Assembly (NCBI RefSeq): GCF_017303155.1
Contig: NZ_JAEKJR010000002.1
Location: 1,736,001 to 1,800,000 of the forward strand
Reading direction: 5' to 3'
Source of the DNA: Microbulbifer salipaludis
Lineage (GTDB): Bacteria > Pseudomonadota > Gammaproteobacteria > Pseudomonadales > Cellvibrionaceae
DNA: 64,000 nt
The notes under the pieces are model-generated. The model ran no database searches. It saw only the letters and a list, made by a program, of their open reading frames with translations, and had not been told where the DNA came from. The translations under genes were made by a program, and so were the position numbers. Each line of letters opens with the position of its first letter. Positions within the stretch are counted from its first letter, which is position 1. Below are positions 55,101-63,301 of this stretch, piece by piece.

Positions 55101-55484
55101 TTATGCCTCCACCGCAGTAAATGAAACTTGAAACCAGAAGTGCTCGTAGCGGCTTTCTTTAAAGCTGTTGCGCTTCAGCTGACAGGTCAGCGGCGCTGAT
55201 GCGCCACCGGCGATATCGGAAATATCCAAGGTAAAGTACTCACCGTTGGCACAACTGGCCGCGAATTCGCGCCAGTAGGGAAGCTGATCCGGATCGAACG
55301 GCAATGAGGTGATCTGCCACTCATTCTCTATGCGGTAAAAGACGCTCTCAGTGAATCCGCTGAGGGCGGTGTGGTCTTTGCCCTCTGAGCGGTGAGTGCG
55401 ATCGCACTTCACCAAATCCGTGATGATCTGTTCAGGCGAACCACTCACGAGCTCACGGGTGGCGGTGTAACTGATTTCTGCCAT
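55101..55484 (-). CDS. Prophage minor tail protein (family unknown)
   Basis: A 127-residue protein starting MAEISYTATRELVSGSPEQI; the compact, beta-rich profile (WQITSLPFDPDQLPYWREF, EHFWFQVSFTAVEA) fits small tail-tip proteins, but I cannot name the family. It lies 4 bp upstream of the tail-tip gene and 26 bp downstream of tandem terminators, so it should begin a separate transcript or need antitermination. Confidence 0.55.
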   Translation of the reverse strand: MAEISYTATRELVSGSPEQIITDLVKCDRTHRSEGKDHTALSGFTESVFYRIENEWQITSLPFDPDQLPYWREFAASCANGEYFTLDISDIAGGASAPLTCQLKRNSFKESRYEHFWFQVSFTAVEA

Positions 55485-55509
55485 CTGAAATTTCCGGATC
55501 CGCAGACAT

Positions 55510-55558
55510 AAAAAAGCCCGCGGCTAGCGGGCACAAAAAAGCCGCCCGAAGGCGGCTT
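55510..55558 (-). terminator. Tandem Rho-independent terminators inside the tail-gene block
   Basis: On the minus strand an AAGCCGCC/GGCGGCTT hairpin with a T-run (55535-55558) is followed immediately by a GCCCGC/GCGGGC hairpin with another T-run (55510-55532). Both are oriented to stop the leftward late transcript after the lipoprotein gene. Confidence 0.9.
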
Positions 55559-55575
55559 GTTGGGGTGATCTTGAT

Positions 55576-55854
55576 CTAGATCGTTGGCGCTTTCTGCGCG
55601 TCGGCTTCGCGTTGCCGTTTTTCTTCAAGGTACTCTTGTGTCACTCGCTGTTCGATCTCAGCTTCCTGACGCGGCGATAGCTGCGTATTGGGTACCGTGT
55701 AGCTGATACACTCGACACCAAAACTGCCAGTAACACAGGTGGTTTCGGTTTTCGGCATGGTATCAGCCAACGCCAACATGCCATTATGAAAAGACTGCAG
55801 GCCACTGCAACCAGAAACCAGTACCGCTACTATCAATAATCCGAGAAACTTCAC
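55576..55854 (-). CDS. Small prophage lipoprotein
   Basis: A 92-residue protein with a lipoprotein signal ending in the lipobox LVSGC (MKFLGLLIVAVLVSGCSG), two further cysteines (TTCVTGSFGVECIS) that could form a disulfide, and a charged C-terminal helix (SPRQEAEIEQRVTQEYLEEK). It sits between the tape measure and the tail-tip genes. Roles seen for such proteins include superinfection exclusion or Rz1-like lysis; neither can be proved here. Confidence 0.65.
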   Translation of the reverse strand: MKFLGLLIVAVLVSGCSGLQSFHNGMLALADTMPKTETTCVTGSFGVECISYTVPNTQLSPRQEAEIEQRVTQEYLEEKRQREADAQKAPTI

Positions 55855-55865
55855 TGCACCTCTCC

Positions 55866-57899
55866 CTATGCGTTAAGCGCTGCCAGCTCTTGGCCATTGC
55901 GCGAGTTTGGATCAATGAGAACTACATCACCATTATTGACCAAATCTCGAATCTCATCCACCAAGCGACCGGCATCATTTCCGGAGACATTACCCTGGAT
56001 GATGATATTGGTCTGCGCCGCTGGCTGCTCTGCCGCTGACGGTGCCGGTGTAGGCGCCACGGCAGCTGGCGAACTGGTGACCGATGAGGCGCTGGCAGAA
56101 CTCGCGGAGCCAACCGAGGTGCCACCGCCACCCCCGCCCTGGAAACTCTGCGAGCGGATGCGTTGGACATTCACAATGCCGGCCGCCACCGTCGCAGCCG
56201 CTGCTGCCAGGTTCAATGGCCAGGGCAAAGTTGTCATCGCCTTGTTTGCAGATTCGTAGGTTGAGACTACGGCATTTGCGATCGCGGCCGCCTTGCCGAT
56301 CTCAAATAGCTTGCGACTCTTGGACGCGGTCAGCGACATCAAGTCAGTCCACATTTTGCTTTGCAACTGCTGCCGGGACTTCGCTTCTGCTTGCGCGTTG
56401 GCAATGCGCTGTTTGATCTGCGCTTTTTCAAGATCGGTGAGCTTCTGCTCGTGCAGTCGCTTACGATCTGCCTCGATCTGATAGAACAGGTCGCGCGTCA
56501 AATAGCTGTTACCAAGCGAGGTCTGCAACGCCAGCAATTCCTGCTCGTACTTCCAGGTTTCCAGCTCCGTGCGTTTGATCAGCTCGCCCTCGATCGCTGC
56601 AGTGCCAGCCAGCGCCGCCGCGGTAGTGGCTTGTGCGACTTGCGTGGCAGTGGCTTGTGCTTCCGCCACCCAGGCCTGCAACCGCTCGCCGCGAGAAGGC
56701 CCCTCTACGAGGCTCTCAATGGCCTTGGCCTCGCTCTCAACCGCAACAGCCATGTCTTTGGCGAATTGCTTTATCTCACCACTGTTAAACGAGAGCGCGT
56801 CATTCAGCTTTCCGGAAAACGCGTCCGCAAACGCACCGGCACGCGCAGCAGCCTCATCGGATACCAGCCCGATTTGATTGAGCTTCTGCAGACCAGAGTT
56901 GATGAATTGGATCAACCCGATAAAGGTGACACGGAACGGCGTGAGGAAGTCCGTCATAAACCGGGCCACGGAGTCAGCACTGGCAGCCATGGCATCCGCC
57001 ACTGCACTGCCCAGTGATAGCGCCCCCAGCCTAAGCACACGGAACACCAGCTCCACCGGATGGAAGGCATCAAGCACAAAGGCGGCGCCCTTCACCGCAC
57101 CATTAAACGCTGCATTGACTGCACCCTCAAAGCCGCCGACATTCACCGCCCAGTCGGTGAAGCCTTTCGCAACACCTGAAATGATGGGGGAGACTTTGGC
57201 CGTGATTTCATTGCCAAGCCCCTTCACCACGCCGCCGGCTCGGGTCATGGCATCATTGGCCTGCTCCATCTTCGCCGCGTCAACGCGGCTGATAGAGAGG
57301 CCGAGAATTTCTGCCTCTTTGGACACTGCCGCCAAGCCGCTCTCACCCAGCTTGAGCGTGTTGATCAGGTCCACACCCTCAGAGTCGAACAGCTTGAAGC
57401 CTAACCGAACCCGGTCTGACTGGCTGCCCACCTGGTTCATGGCGGTGGCGATCTTGTTGAACTGCTGGTCCGGTGAAAGCCTGGCTAGCTGCTGCGCACT
57501 TAAGCCCAGCTCCTGCAATGCGCCGCGCGCTTCACCGGTACCCTGAGCCGCTTCTGCAACCCGGCGCGTCATACGCTGCAAGCCAAGATCCAGTTTCTGC
57601 TGACTAACACCGGTAAGCTCAGCGGCGTGACGCAAGCCCGCGAGCGCCTCGGTGGTCAGCCCGAGCTTATCCGCTGTTTTCGCGAGCTGATCATTGACCC
57701 TCAGGGAGTGCGCAACGATGGCGCCGATACCCGTAGCCGCGGCAGCCGCCATGGCCGCGAAGGCCACCGCACCGGTTTTCGCCATCTTCTTGAGGCTTTC
57801 TCCAGTGCGCCGGTTTTCCTTCTGCGCGCGGCCCATTTTCTGGTGAAACTTGGCGGTATTCGCACCCAATTCCACCAGTAGCGATGCTGCTGTCGCCAC
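55866..57899 (-). CDS. Tail tape measure protein
   Basis: A 677-residue protein. The N-terminal part (LLVELGANTAKFHQKMGRAQ, coil) and the hydrophobic segment AVAFAAMAAAAATGIGAIVA are typical of TMPs; long helical/coiled-coil stretches and further hydrophobic runs follow. The C-terminal region has Ala/Ser/Pro-rich low complexity (~600-630). It follows the chaperone GT frame by 3 bp, the classical order. The length sets a tail of about 100 nm by the usual ratio. Confidence 0.88.
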   Translation of the reverse strand: MATAASLLVELGANTAKFHQKMGRAQKENRRTGESLKKMAKTGAVAFAAMAAAAATGIGAIVAHSLRVNDQLAKTADKLGLTTEALAGLRHAAELTGVSQQKLDLGLQRMTRRVAEAAQGTGEARGALQELGLSAQQLARLSPDQQFNKIATAMNQVGSQSDRVRLGFKLFDSEGVDLINTLKLGESGLAAVSKEAEILGLSISRVDAAKMEQANDAMTRAGGVVKGLGNEITAKVSPIISGVAKGFTDWAVNVGGFEGAVNAAFNGAVKGAAFVLDAFHPVELVFRVLRLGALSLGSAVADAMAASADSVARFMTDFLTPFRVTFIGLIQFINSGLQKLNQIGLVSDEAAARAGAFADAFSGKLNDALSFNSGEIKQFAKDMAVAVESEAKAIESLVEGPSRGERLQAWVAEAQATATQVAQATTAAALAGTAAIEGELIKRTELETWKYEQELLALQTSLGNSYLTRDLFYQIEADRKRLHEQKLTDLEKAQIKQRIANAQAEAKSRQQLQSKMWTDLMSLTASKSRKLFEIGKAAAIANAVVSTYESANKAMTTLPWPLNLAAAAATVAAGIVNVQRIRSQSFQGGGGGGTSVGSASSASASSVTSSPAAVAPTPAPSAAEQPAAQTNIIIQGNVSGNDAGRLVDEIRDLVNNGDVVLIDPNSRNGQELAALNA

Positions 57900-57902
57900 G
57901 GC

Positions 57903-58597
57903 TTACCCTCCCAGAAAGGCTTTCATTTTCGCAATTGACTCTGTTACCCGCTGCCGCTTGGTTTTTACCGGCGGCGGAATGAAGTCTTGTGCGGTCATTG
58001 GTTTGTTGAGTTTGCGGTTGGAGTAATTGGCGACCGTTGCGGCAACCTGGCCCATGCGCCAGTTTTCCGTCTCATAGCCCCAGGGCTCCACCCTGGCAAA
58101 GGCGATCCACTCTGAGAGCTCCGCGCTATCGGTGGTCGCCAGCAGTTCGCGAACGGAACAGCCCCTGGCCAGGGCTAGTCGGAAGAGGAATCTTCGCCAG
58201 GGGCTTTCGGCAAATTTTCTTCGAGCTCTTGGATATCGCGATCAGACAGCCGGTTAAGCCGCTGCGCTACTTCGAATACTCGATCCAGCGCCGATACGCT
58301 TTTGCGACCCAGCGCGTCGACATCGCGCTTGCTGAACAGGCGATTACCCTGCTCATCCACTAGCACCAGCGACAACACGGTCGCACGCACATTGTCCAGG
58401 CCACCCACGCCTGATTTGCCAGCGCTGATGCAGTAGGCCTCGAACTGATCACGCTCACTGCCGGTCATGGTGCGCACGCGCACGGAACCGCCCCACTCCG
58501 GAACGGATACATCTTCGTGCTTGAGATCTTCAGCACCCAGAATCTCTGCCTTTGAAAGCAGCTTACTCATAACTTCCCCCAACTTGGAGTCATTCAA
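57903..58597 (-). CDS. Tail assembly chaperone GT (made by -1 frameshift)
   Basis: Continuing the chaperone G frame through the slippery site at 58211-58217 into the -1 frame gives LFRLALARGCSVREL, SAELSEWIAFARVEPWGYE and RMGQVAATVANYSNRKLN, which is the typical T-part motif (EW.A..r.EP.G.....rmG..aA.ian). This T-part has no good start of its own; a GTG/ATG at 58091 would give only 62 residues. The fused protein of about 230 residues would help the tape measure fold before tail-tube assembly, as in lambda G/GT. Confidence 0.8.
58175..58597 (-). CDS. Tail assembly chaperone G
   Basis: A 140-residue protein starting MNDSKLGEVMSKLLSKAEIL, with VRTMTGSERDQFEAYCIS and LNRLSDRDIQELEENL; it resembles lambda-type phage tail chaperones (gpG). 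It is the zero-frame product that ends 12 codons after the slippery site. It lies 44 bp downstream of the tail-tube gene. Confidence 0.8.
   Translation of the reverse strand: MNDSKLGEVMSKLLSKAEILGAEDLKHEDVSVPEWGGSVRVRTMTGSERDQFEAYCISAGKSGVGGLDNVRATVLSLVLVDEQGNRLFSKRDVDALGRKSVSALDRVFEVAQRLNRLSDRDIQELEENLPKAPGEDSSSD
58211..58217 (-). promoter_or_regulatory. Programmed -1 ribosomal frameshift site
   Basis: The heptamer A AAT TTG (X XXY YYZ) is in the correct phase of the G frame: codon 128 is AAT, then TTG. After a one-base backward slip both tRNAs re-pair on AAA TTT and the next codons (GCC GAA AGC) lead into the open T frame. Confidence 0.8.
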
Positions 58598-58641
58598 ATA
58601 ACGGCCCTAGCGGGCCGCCGGTTGTCCTGTGAGACGATTGA

Positions 58642-59070
58642 TTAAGTCCAGGTGCCCCAGGTCGGAGCGCCAGCCACTTTCACATCAATACTCGCGGTAA
58701 CTTTGTCACCTACCGGAGTACTGATCTTGAAGCTTTTCACCAGCAGGGGCACTTCGACTTGCGTTTGGCCGCTATCTGGCCACTGAATCTGAAACTTGAT
58801 GATGTCGCCAGCCTGTGCCGCTGAACGCAGTGCTTCCTGCTGTGCGTCACCGGGTAACCAGTTCATCTCGATCGTGGAGCCGGCGCCGTCCTTCATGCCG
58901 GCCTTGTACTCTTTCACACCGCCCGGCGAGTTCAGGTGCGAAAAGTCGACTTCATCCGCCTCCTGACCGAACTCCGGCAGCGAAAATACTTCAGGCACTT
59001 CTACGAACGTGTCTGGTGTTACGGCGTCGCTCAAAAGCAGGACGCCGATGCCTACAAAACCCTGGGACAT
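58642..59070 (-). CDS. Phage tail tube (major tail) protein
   Basis: A 142-residue protein with the layout of lambda-like tail-tube subunits: LPEFGQEADEVDFSHLNSPGGVKEYKAGMKDG near the N-terminus and TPVGDKVTASIDVKVAGAPTW at the end. It lies directly before the chaperone genes and after the tail-completion gene, as expected. Confidence 0.82.
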   Translation of the reverse strand: MSQGFVGIGVLLLSDAVTPDTFVEVPEVFSLPEFGQEADEVDFSHLNSPGGVKEYKAGMKDGAGSTIEMNWLPGDAQQEALRSAAQAGDIIKFQIQWPDSGQTQVEVPLLVKSFKISTPVGDKVTASIDVKVAGAPTWGTWT

Positions 59071-59073
59071 AAT

Positions 59074-59454
59074 TTATTCCTCATGCCAGATGGTGAGATC
59101 AATTGAGCCGCCGTAAAGCGACAGTTCCGTTACGAATTCTTCCTGGTCGTTTTCCAGTTCGGCGCCGTAGCAGTGGACGCCATTGCCCATGTCGCCGACA
59201 AAGCCATACAGTGAGGCTCGCACCTGGCTGCGGAGCGCTAACATGGCGTCATAGCCGGTGGTGTATACATTGAGCTGAAACCGGCTCTGCACCAGGCTGG
59301 CAGAGCCGTTCGCGGTCATAGGCCGCGTGGTGGATACGCGCTGATACACCAGAACCGGGACTTGCTCGGTCTCCTGGCGATCTATTGGCAAGATATTGCC
59401 GGTGAGATCCGGTACCTGGCTGGAGATACGAGAAACGATTCCGGTTTCTATCAT
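59074..59454 (-). CDS. Tail completion/terminator-like protein (DUF3168-like)
   Basis: A 126-residue protein; VPVLVYQRVSTTRPMTANGSA and FQLNVYTTGYDAMLALRSQVRASL fit DUF3168, the gp17/tail-terminator type of siphovirus neck protein. It overlaps the previous gene by 4 bp and precedes the tube gene by 3 bp. Confidence 0.78.
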   Translation of the reverse strand: MIETGIVSRISSQVPDLTGNILPIDRQETEQVPVLVYQRVSTTRPMTANGSASLVQSRFQLNVYTTGYDAMLALRSQVRASLYGFVGDMGNGVHCYGAELENDQEEFVTELSLYGGSIDLTIWHEE

Positions 59455-59987
59455 TTCTTTTTAACCTCGCCATTCCAGGCCTTTTCAATCCGCTTGGTGA
59501 GCCCACTCACAAAGCGCTCGATCACAGGTTTGCGGTTTTCATCCAGTGCAGGTCGCAGGAAGGGTTTGGCTTTTGCCTTTACTTCCACTTTCTTTCCGAA
59601 CCGGCCTTTTTTGCCGACCAAAGAGGTGGCTCCCCGCCTCTTGGCCGCTTTACCCAATTCAACTGCGTGCTGGTCCGTGCCGTACTCAACAAAACGCGCG
59701 TAGAACACGGGATTGCGCTTGGTCGATTTGGTACCGACGTACACGACTGCGTCGCGCTTGCTGACTCCGGCCAGCTTTTTCTTACCTTCTTTGCCCCGGT
59801 AGCGGCGAATGGATTTGCGCAGCCGACCACTCTCAACAGAGACCTTGGCTTTTGCCGCCTTCTGCACTACTTGAGCGGCATCAAACAGGCCATCTTCCAG
59901 CGCCTTCTGTGCAACAGCAGCATCGCCGATCTTGGCGAGTGCGGCGTCGAGCTCTGCCAGGCCGTGAATCTCTATCTGATCGCTCAT
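59451..59987 (-). CDS. HK97 gp10-like neck/tail-completion protein
   Basis: A 178-residue, very basic protein: GLAELDAALAKIGDAAVAQKALEDGLFDAAQVVQKAAKAK and FYARFVEYGTDQH are the hallmark stretches of the HK97 gp10 family. It forms part of the connector between head and tail. Overlaps of 4 bp with both neighbours indicate coupled translation. Confidence 0.88.
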   Translation of the reverse strand: MSDQIEIHGLAELDAALAKIGDAAVAQKALEDGLFDAAQVVQKAAKAKVSVESGRLRKSIRRYRGKEGKKKLAGVSKRDAVVYVGTKSTKRNPVFYARFVEYGTDQHAVELGKAAKRRGATSLVGKKGRFGKKVEVKAKAKPFLRPALDENRKPVIERFVSGLTKRIEKAWNGEVKKK

Positions 59988-60316
59988 GGATCAATCTCCT
60001 GACACAGCAGGTGCAGCCATCGATTGCGCTCCATGGCATTAATCACGGTCTCGATCTCGAGCACGCGCCCACCAAAGAGCACACGCATTTTCCGGGTAAC
60101 ACCCGGCCTATAGCGTATGGTTACTTGATGCGTGGTTTCCTGATAGCGATTGTCCGCTGCCGACAGCTCGCGGGCGGCATGCGGCTTTACCTCGGCCCTG
60201 ATATCCGCGAGATCCGTCCAGGTCTCGGTCCTTGCACCGGTGCCGCTGGCGTTCTGCACTTTTTGCTGCAGGGTCACCCGGTGGCGCAGCGCGCCGATCT
60301 TTACACGTGCAACCAT
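59984..60316 (-). CDS. Head-tail adaptor (SPP1 gp16-like)
   Basis: A 110-residue protein; IGALRHRVTLQQKVQNASGTGARTETWTDLADIRAEV followed by YRPGVTRKMRVLFGGRVLEIE is the typical beta-barrel of phage head-closure/stopper proteins. It overlaps the upstream gene by 16 bp and the next by 4. Confidence 0.85.
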   Translation of the reverse strand: MVARVKIGALRHRVTLQQKVQNASGTGARTETWTDLADIRAEVKPHAARELSAADNRYQETTHQVTIRYRPGVTRKMRVLFGGRVLEIETVINAMERNRWLHLLCQEIDP

Positions 60317-60603
60317 CGGTACGGGTTCCAGAGCATTCGGGTTGGCAACGGCAGTTGGCTGCCACCCTCGCGGTTTTCGTACAGAGACCCGACCAACACC
60401 ATGGCGCCAAGCTGAATGGATTCACTCAGCGCGATGGCGTTGTCCGGTTCGCTGGACAGGTCCGCACCCTCCGCGTAGAGCACGCGGCCGGTGTACTGAT
60501 TGAACTGCTGTTCAGCGGCAACACAGAGCGAGGTTATGTAGGCATCGTCATCGTCGTGCTCAACGATCAGATGCTTTTTCACCAGCTCCAGATCAAAGAT
60601 CAC
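60301..60603 (-). CDS. Head-tail connector (HK97 gp6-like)
   Basis: A 100-residue protein starting MIFDLELVKKHLIVEHDDDDAY; the helix and AEQQFNQYTGRVLY pattern fit the HK97 gp6 connector family that builds a ring under the portal. Compact gene within the overlapping neck cluster. Confidence 0.83.
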   Translation of the reverse strand: MIFDLELVKKHLIVEHDDDDAYITSLCVAAEQQFNQYTGRVLYAEGADLSSEPDNAIALSESIQLGAMVLVGSLYENREGGSQLPLPTRMLWNPYRWLHV

Positions 60604-61154
60604 TGTTGCTCGCCTCCGGCGTTGTCGGTTTCAGCTTTGCCGTCCGCTTCTTGCGCGGTCGGTTCAGCGGCTTGCTCGGCTGCTGCTTTGAGTTCGGCCA
60701 GCTCTTCCTGCAGTGCGACCTTTTCTTCTTCAAGCGTGGTCACCTCGCCTTCGAGCTTTTCCACCTCCGCTTCCAGAGTGGCGATGTACTCGGCCTGCTG
60801 TGCCACGGTGTTGCCCATCTGGGTAACCTGCTCGCCCTGTTTGGTGTTGGCCGCTCTGAGCGAGGCGAGCTTTTCCAGCGCGGCATTGAGCTCTTTGCCT
60901 TCGGCATGCACCGGCACCAGCTCCAGCTGCTGTTCCGCCTTCGCGGCCGCCTCGGCTTCTGCCTTGGCGATACGAGCAGGCTTCTGCGGCGGCTCCTGCT
61001 TGTTCTTGCCTTTCGGGTTTTTCAGCTCGGCGATGCCATCGTGGATCATCTGCCAGGCTTCATCGTTACCCGCTTCATAGTCGTCGCCAGCGGCAAAACT
61101 ATCTAAGGCGGTGACCAGGCTGGTGAGCAGTACCAGTTTGAATTTTGCGGACAT
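60600..61154 (-). CDS. Coiled-coil prophage protein of unknown function
   Basis: A 184-residue, Glu/Ala/Lys-rich protein with a long predicted coiled coil (EYIATLEAEVEKLEGEVTTLEEEKVALQEELAELKAAAEQ, ~100-140) and a Gln/Glu-rich tail. Located between capsid and connector genes, where decoration or head-accessory proteins can occur; no family is recognised. It overlaps the connector gene by 4 bp. Confidence 0.6.
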   Translation of the reverse strand: MSAKFKLVLLTSLVTALDSFAAGDDYEAGNDEAWQMIHDGIAELKNPKGKNKQEPPQKPARIAKAEAEAAAKAEQQLELVPVHAEGKELNAALEKLASLRAANTKQGEQVTQMGNTVAQQAEYIATLEAEVEKLEGEVTTLEEEKVALQEELAELKAAAEQAAEPTAQEADGKAETDNAGGEQQ

Positions 61155-61184
61155 CGGTTCTCTCCGGGTTATCCGATAGTGAAA

Positions 61185-61209
61185 GCGCCCGGTACCGGAC
61201 CGGGCGCTG
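61185..61209 (-). terminator. Strong hairpin after the capsid gene
   Basis: A perfect 10-bp stem AGCGCCCGGT / ACCGGGCGCT with a 5-base loop lies 28 bp after the capsid stop. It has no T-run, so it is either a weak terminator or a stabiliser of the capsid mRNA's 3' end. Confidence 0.5.
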
Positions 61210-61236
61210 TTCGATCAGTGCGCTAATGCGTCAGGT

Positions 61237-62409
61237 TTAAGCCTGCTGCAGGGTCTTGACCGCCTCTGCTACCAGCAGTTTGCCGTCGACACGCTTGCGC
61301 ATGCGGAATCCAACGTGCCCGGTATCAGCGTACTTCTCGTTGAGGCGCTGCATCACGATGCCGCCGCGGTCTGCGATGTAGTACTGTTTGAAATCACCGA
61401 AGGCGATGGACTTGTTACCGGTGGCAACGGCCGGCATGGCCTCGGAGGTGTAAACCTTGTGGCCAAGGAAGGTGTCAGGAGCACCCGCGGCGACAGACGG
61501 CTGCCACAGGGGGATGCCATCAGTGGATTTGAGTTTGCGCAGCATGCCCATGGTGGCATCCTTCACCAGGAAGCTGCCGTTGGAGCGATACACCGCGCGG
61601 ACGGAGTGGATCAGGTCTACGATCTCGTCGTAGGTGATTGCAGTAGCGCTGGCGGCAGTCTTGCCGACCTGACCGGTCACGGTCACACCGGTGGGCTTGT
61701 CGATGCCATCGCCAACAATGAATCCGGCCTCTTCCGCGGTACCGAAGGTCACACCAAAGATACGAGCAATCTCGGCCTCGACGTTTACCGCAGAATCCTG
61801 CAGAAGCTCTTCAGAAACTTTGGTGATACGACCGAGCTTCCAGGCTTTGAGGATGGCGCCCGCGAAAGCCGGATCGCTCTCGGGGTAGGGACCGCCTTCG
61901 CCAACCCAACCAGCGGCACCATTGTCGGCCACCAGTGGCAGATTGCGATCTTCACCGGTACCGATCACGGTACAGATGCTGCGCATGACCACATTGTCCG
62001 CCAGGCTTTGGATCAGCATGTTGGACCAGGACTCAGGGACGGTGTAACCACCTTCGGAATCAGTACCCACGGTCAATGCGGCACGGATGTCAGTGTTCAT
62101 GCCGGCACGAACGTACTGTTCGTAGCTACCAACATACTCATCAGTGCCCAACTTATTGATCGGCGCGCTGCCTTCAGGTGCCGGGCGATTGGCAGGATCT
62201 GGCACCTCACTCATGCGCGCCTCGATCTCTTCCATTTTTTCGAGCTGCGCAATCTGCTTATCCAGCGCAACGAGATCGTCATTCATTTTGCTCCACTGGG
62301 TTTCCTGATCAGTGGTCATACCTTTGGCGGAATCGACGCTGTCCACCAGGTTGCGCATGGACGCCGCCAGTTGGCCGCGCTTCTGCTGTAGGTCGAGCAA
62401 TTTACTCAT
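61237..62409 (-). CDS. HK97-family major capsid protein
   Basis: A 390-residue protein starting MSKLLDLQQKRGQLAASMRNL (ATG 62409 with GGAGAA upstream; 13 extra codons are open). The N-terminal ~100 residues are the coiled-coil scaffold/delta domain removed by the protease, followed by the HK97 fold with EGGYTVPESWSNMLIQSL, WKLGRITKVSEELLQDS and GIDKPTGV. It lies next to the ClpP-like protease that should cleave the delta domain. Confidence 0.92.
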   Translation of the reverse strand: MSKLLDLQQKRGQLAASMRNLVDSVDSAKGMTTDQETQWSKMNDDLVALDKQIAQLEKMEEIEARMSEVPDPANRPAPEGSAPINKLGTDEYVGSYEQYVRAGMNTDIRAALTVGTDSEGGYTVPESWSNMLIQSLADNVVMRSICTVIGTGEDRNLPLVADNGAAGWVGEGGPYPESDPAFAGAILKAWKLGRITKVSEELLQDSAVNVEAEIARIFGVTFGTAEEAGFIVGDGIDKPTGVTVTGQVGKTAASATAITYDEIVDLIHSVRAVYRSNGSFLVKDATMGMLRKLKSTDGIPLWQPSVAAGAPDTFLGHKVYTSEAMPAVATGNKSIAFGDFKQYYIADRGGIVMQRLNEKYADTGHVGFRMRKRVDGKLLVAEAVKTLQQA

Positions 62410-62432
62410 GGGGTTCTCCGTTTTTCGGACAT

Positions 62433-62455
62433 AAAAAAACCGGCTCAAGGCCGGT
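62433..62455 (-). terminator. Terminator-like hairpin between protease and capsid genes
   Basis: A 6-bp ACCGGC/GCCGGT stem with a 5-base loop and a seven-base T-run on the minus strand. It lies 24 bp upstream of the capsid start, so it may reduce upstream read-through while capsid has its own signal, or be overridden by antitermination. Confidence 0.7.
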
Positions 62456-62494
62456 GGGGATTTGCGAGAAGCGCGGACACGCTCCTGCTCGCAT

Positions 62495-63301
62495 TCAGGT
62501 TCGCTCGGCGATCTCGGTGAGACGCGCGTAGAGCGGGGTTCGGTGGTTGAATACTTCGGTTTCTGCTTCGATTGCAGCAGGCTGTTCCAGAGACTGATCG
62601 CTCTCGGAAATCAATTTACTCAGCGCCGCCGCAATTTGCTCAGCGCTAGCCCCGCCGAGATCGCCATTGATCTGGATGGCGGGTGCAGCCTGCTTCGGCT
62701 CAGACACCAGCTGTTCGGGTACACGCTTGCAGCCCTTAAACTTGTCTTTCTCAAAGCTCGCCGCGGCAGAGACGCCTTCGACGGTCTCATCGGCAAAACC
62801 TTGTTCCACACACTCACTGGCAGTAAGCCATGTTTCCTCATCCAGCATCGCCACCAGCGCATCCTCTTCGATGCCGGTTTTGGCGTGGTAGATGTTGAGC
62901 ATGGACTCGCGCAGCTTATCGAGCGTTTCAGCCGTTTTGCGCAATTCGCGAGCGTCGCCGTACGCACCCGTCCACGGGTTGTGGATCATGTACATGGCGT
63001 TTTCGGCGATCACCACCTTCTCACCGGCCAGGGCGATGATGGAGCCCATAGAGGCAGCGATGCCATCGATGTAGGTGGTGATTTTCGCCTTATGGCGCTT
63101 CAGCGCGTTGTAGATGGCATTACCCTCGAACACGCTGCCACCCGGGGTATTGATGCGCAGGTCGATACTGGTTACGTCCAGATCGTTGAGCTCATCGATA
63201 AAGGCCTTGGCTTCCACGCCGTAGTAGCCGATGTAGTCGTAGATATAGACCTCGGCGTTGCTATTGTCGGCAGCAGCCTTGATTTCATACCACTTACGCA
63301 T
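62495..63301 (-). CDS. ClpP-like prohead protease
   Basis: A 268-residue S14-type serine protease: DLRINTPGGSVFEGNAIYNAL, the nucleophile serine in GIAASMGSIIALAG, the catalytic His in MYMIHNPWTGAYGD. It processes the capsid scaffold domain. It overlaps the portal gene by 8 bp. The C-terminal ~60 residues are a charged helix-rich tail. Confidence 0.9.
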   Translation of the reverse strand: MRKWYEIKAAADNSNAEVYIYDYIGYYGVEAKAFIDELNDLDVTSIDLRINTPGGSVFEGNAIYNALKRHKAKITTYIDGIAASMGSIIALAGEKVVIAENAMYMIHNPWTGAYGDARELRKTAETLDKLRESMLNIYHAKTGIEEDALVAMLDEETWLTASECVEQGFADETVEGVSAAASFEKDKFKGCKRVPEQLVSEPKQAAPAIQINGDLGGASAEQIAAALSKLISESDQSLEQPAAIEAETEVFNHRTPLYARLTEIAERT

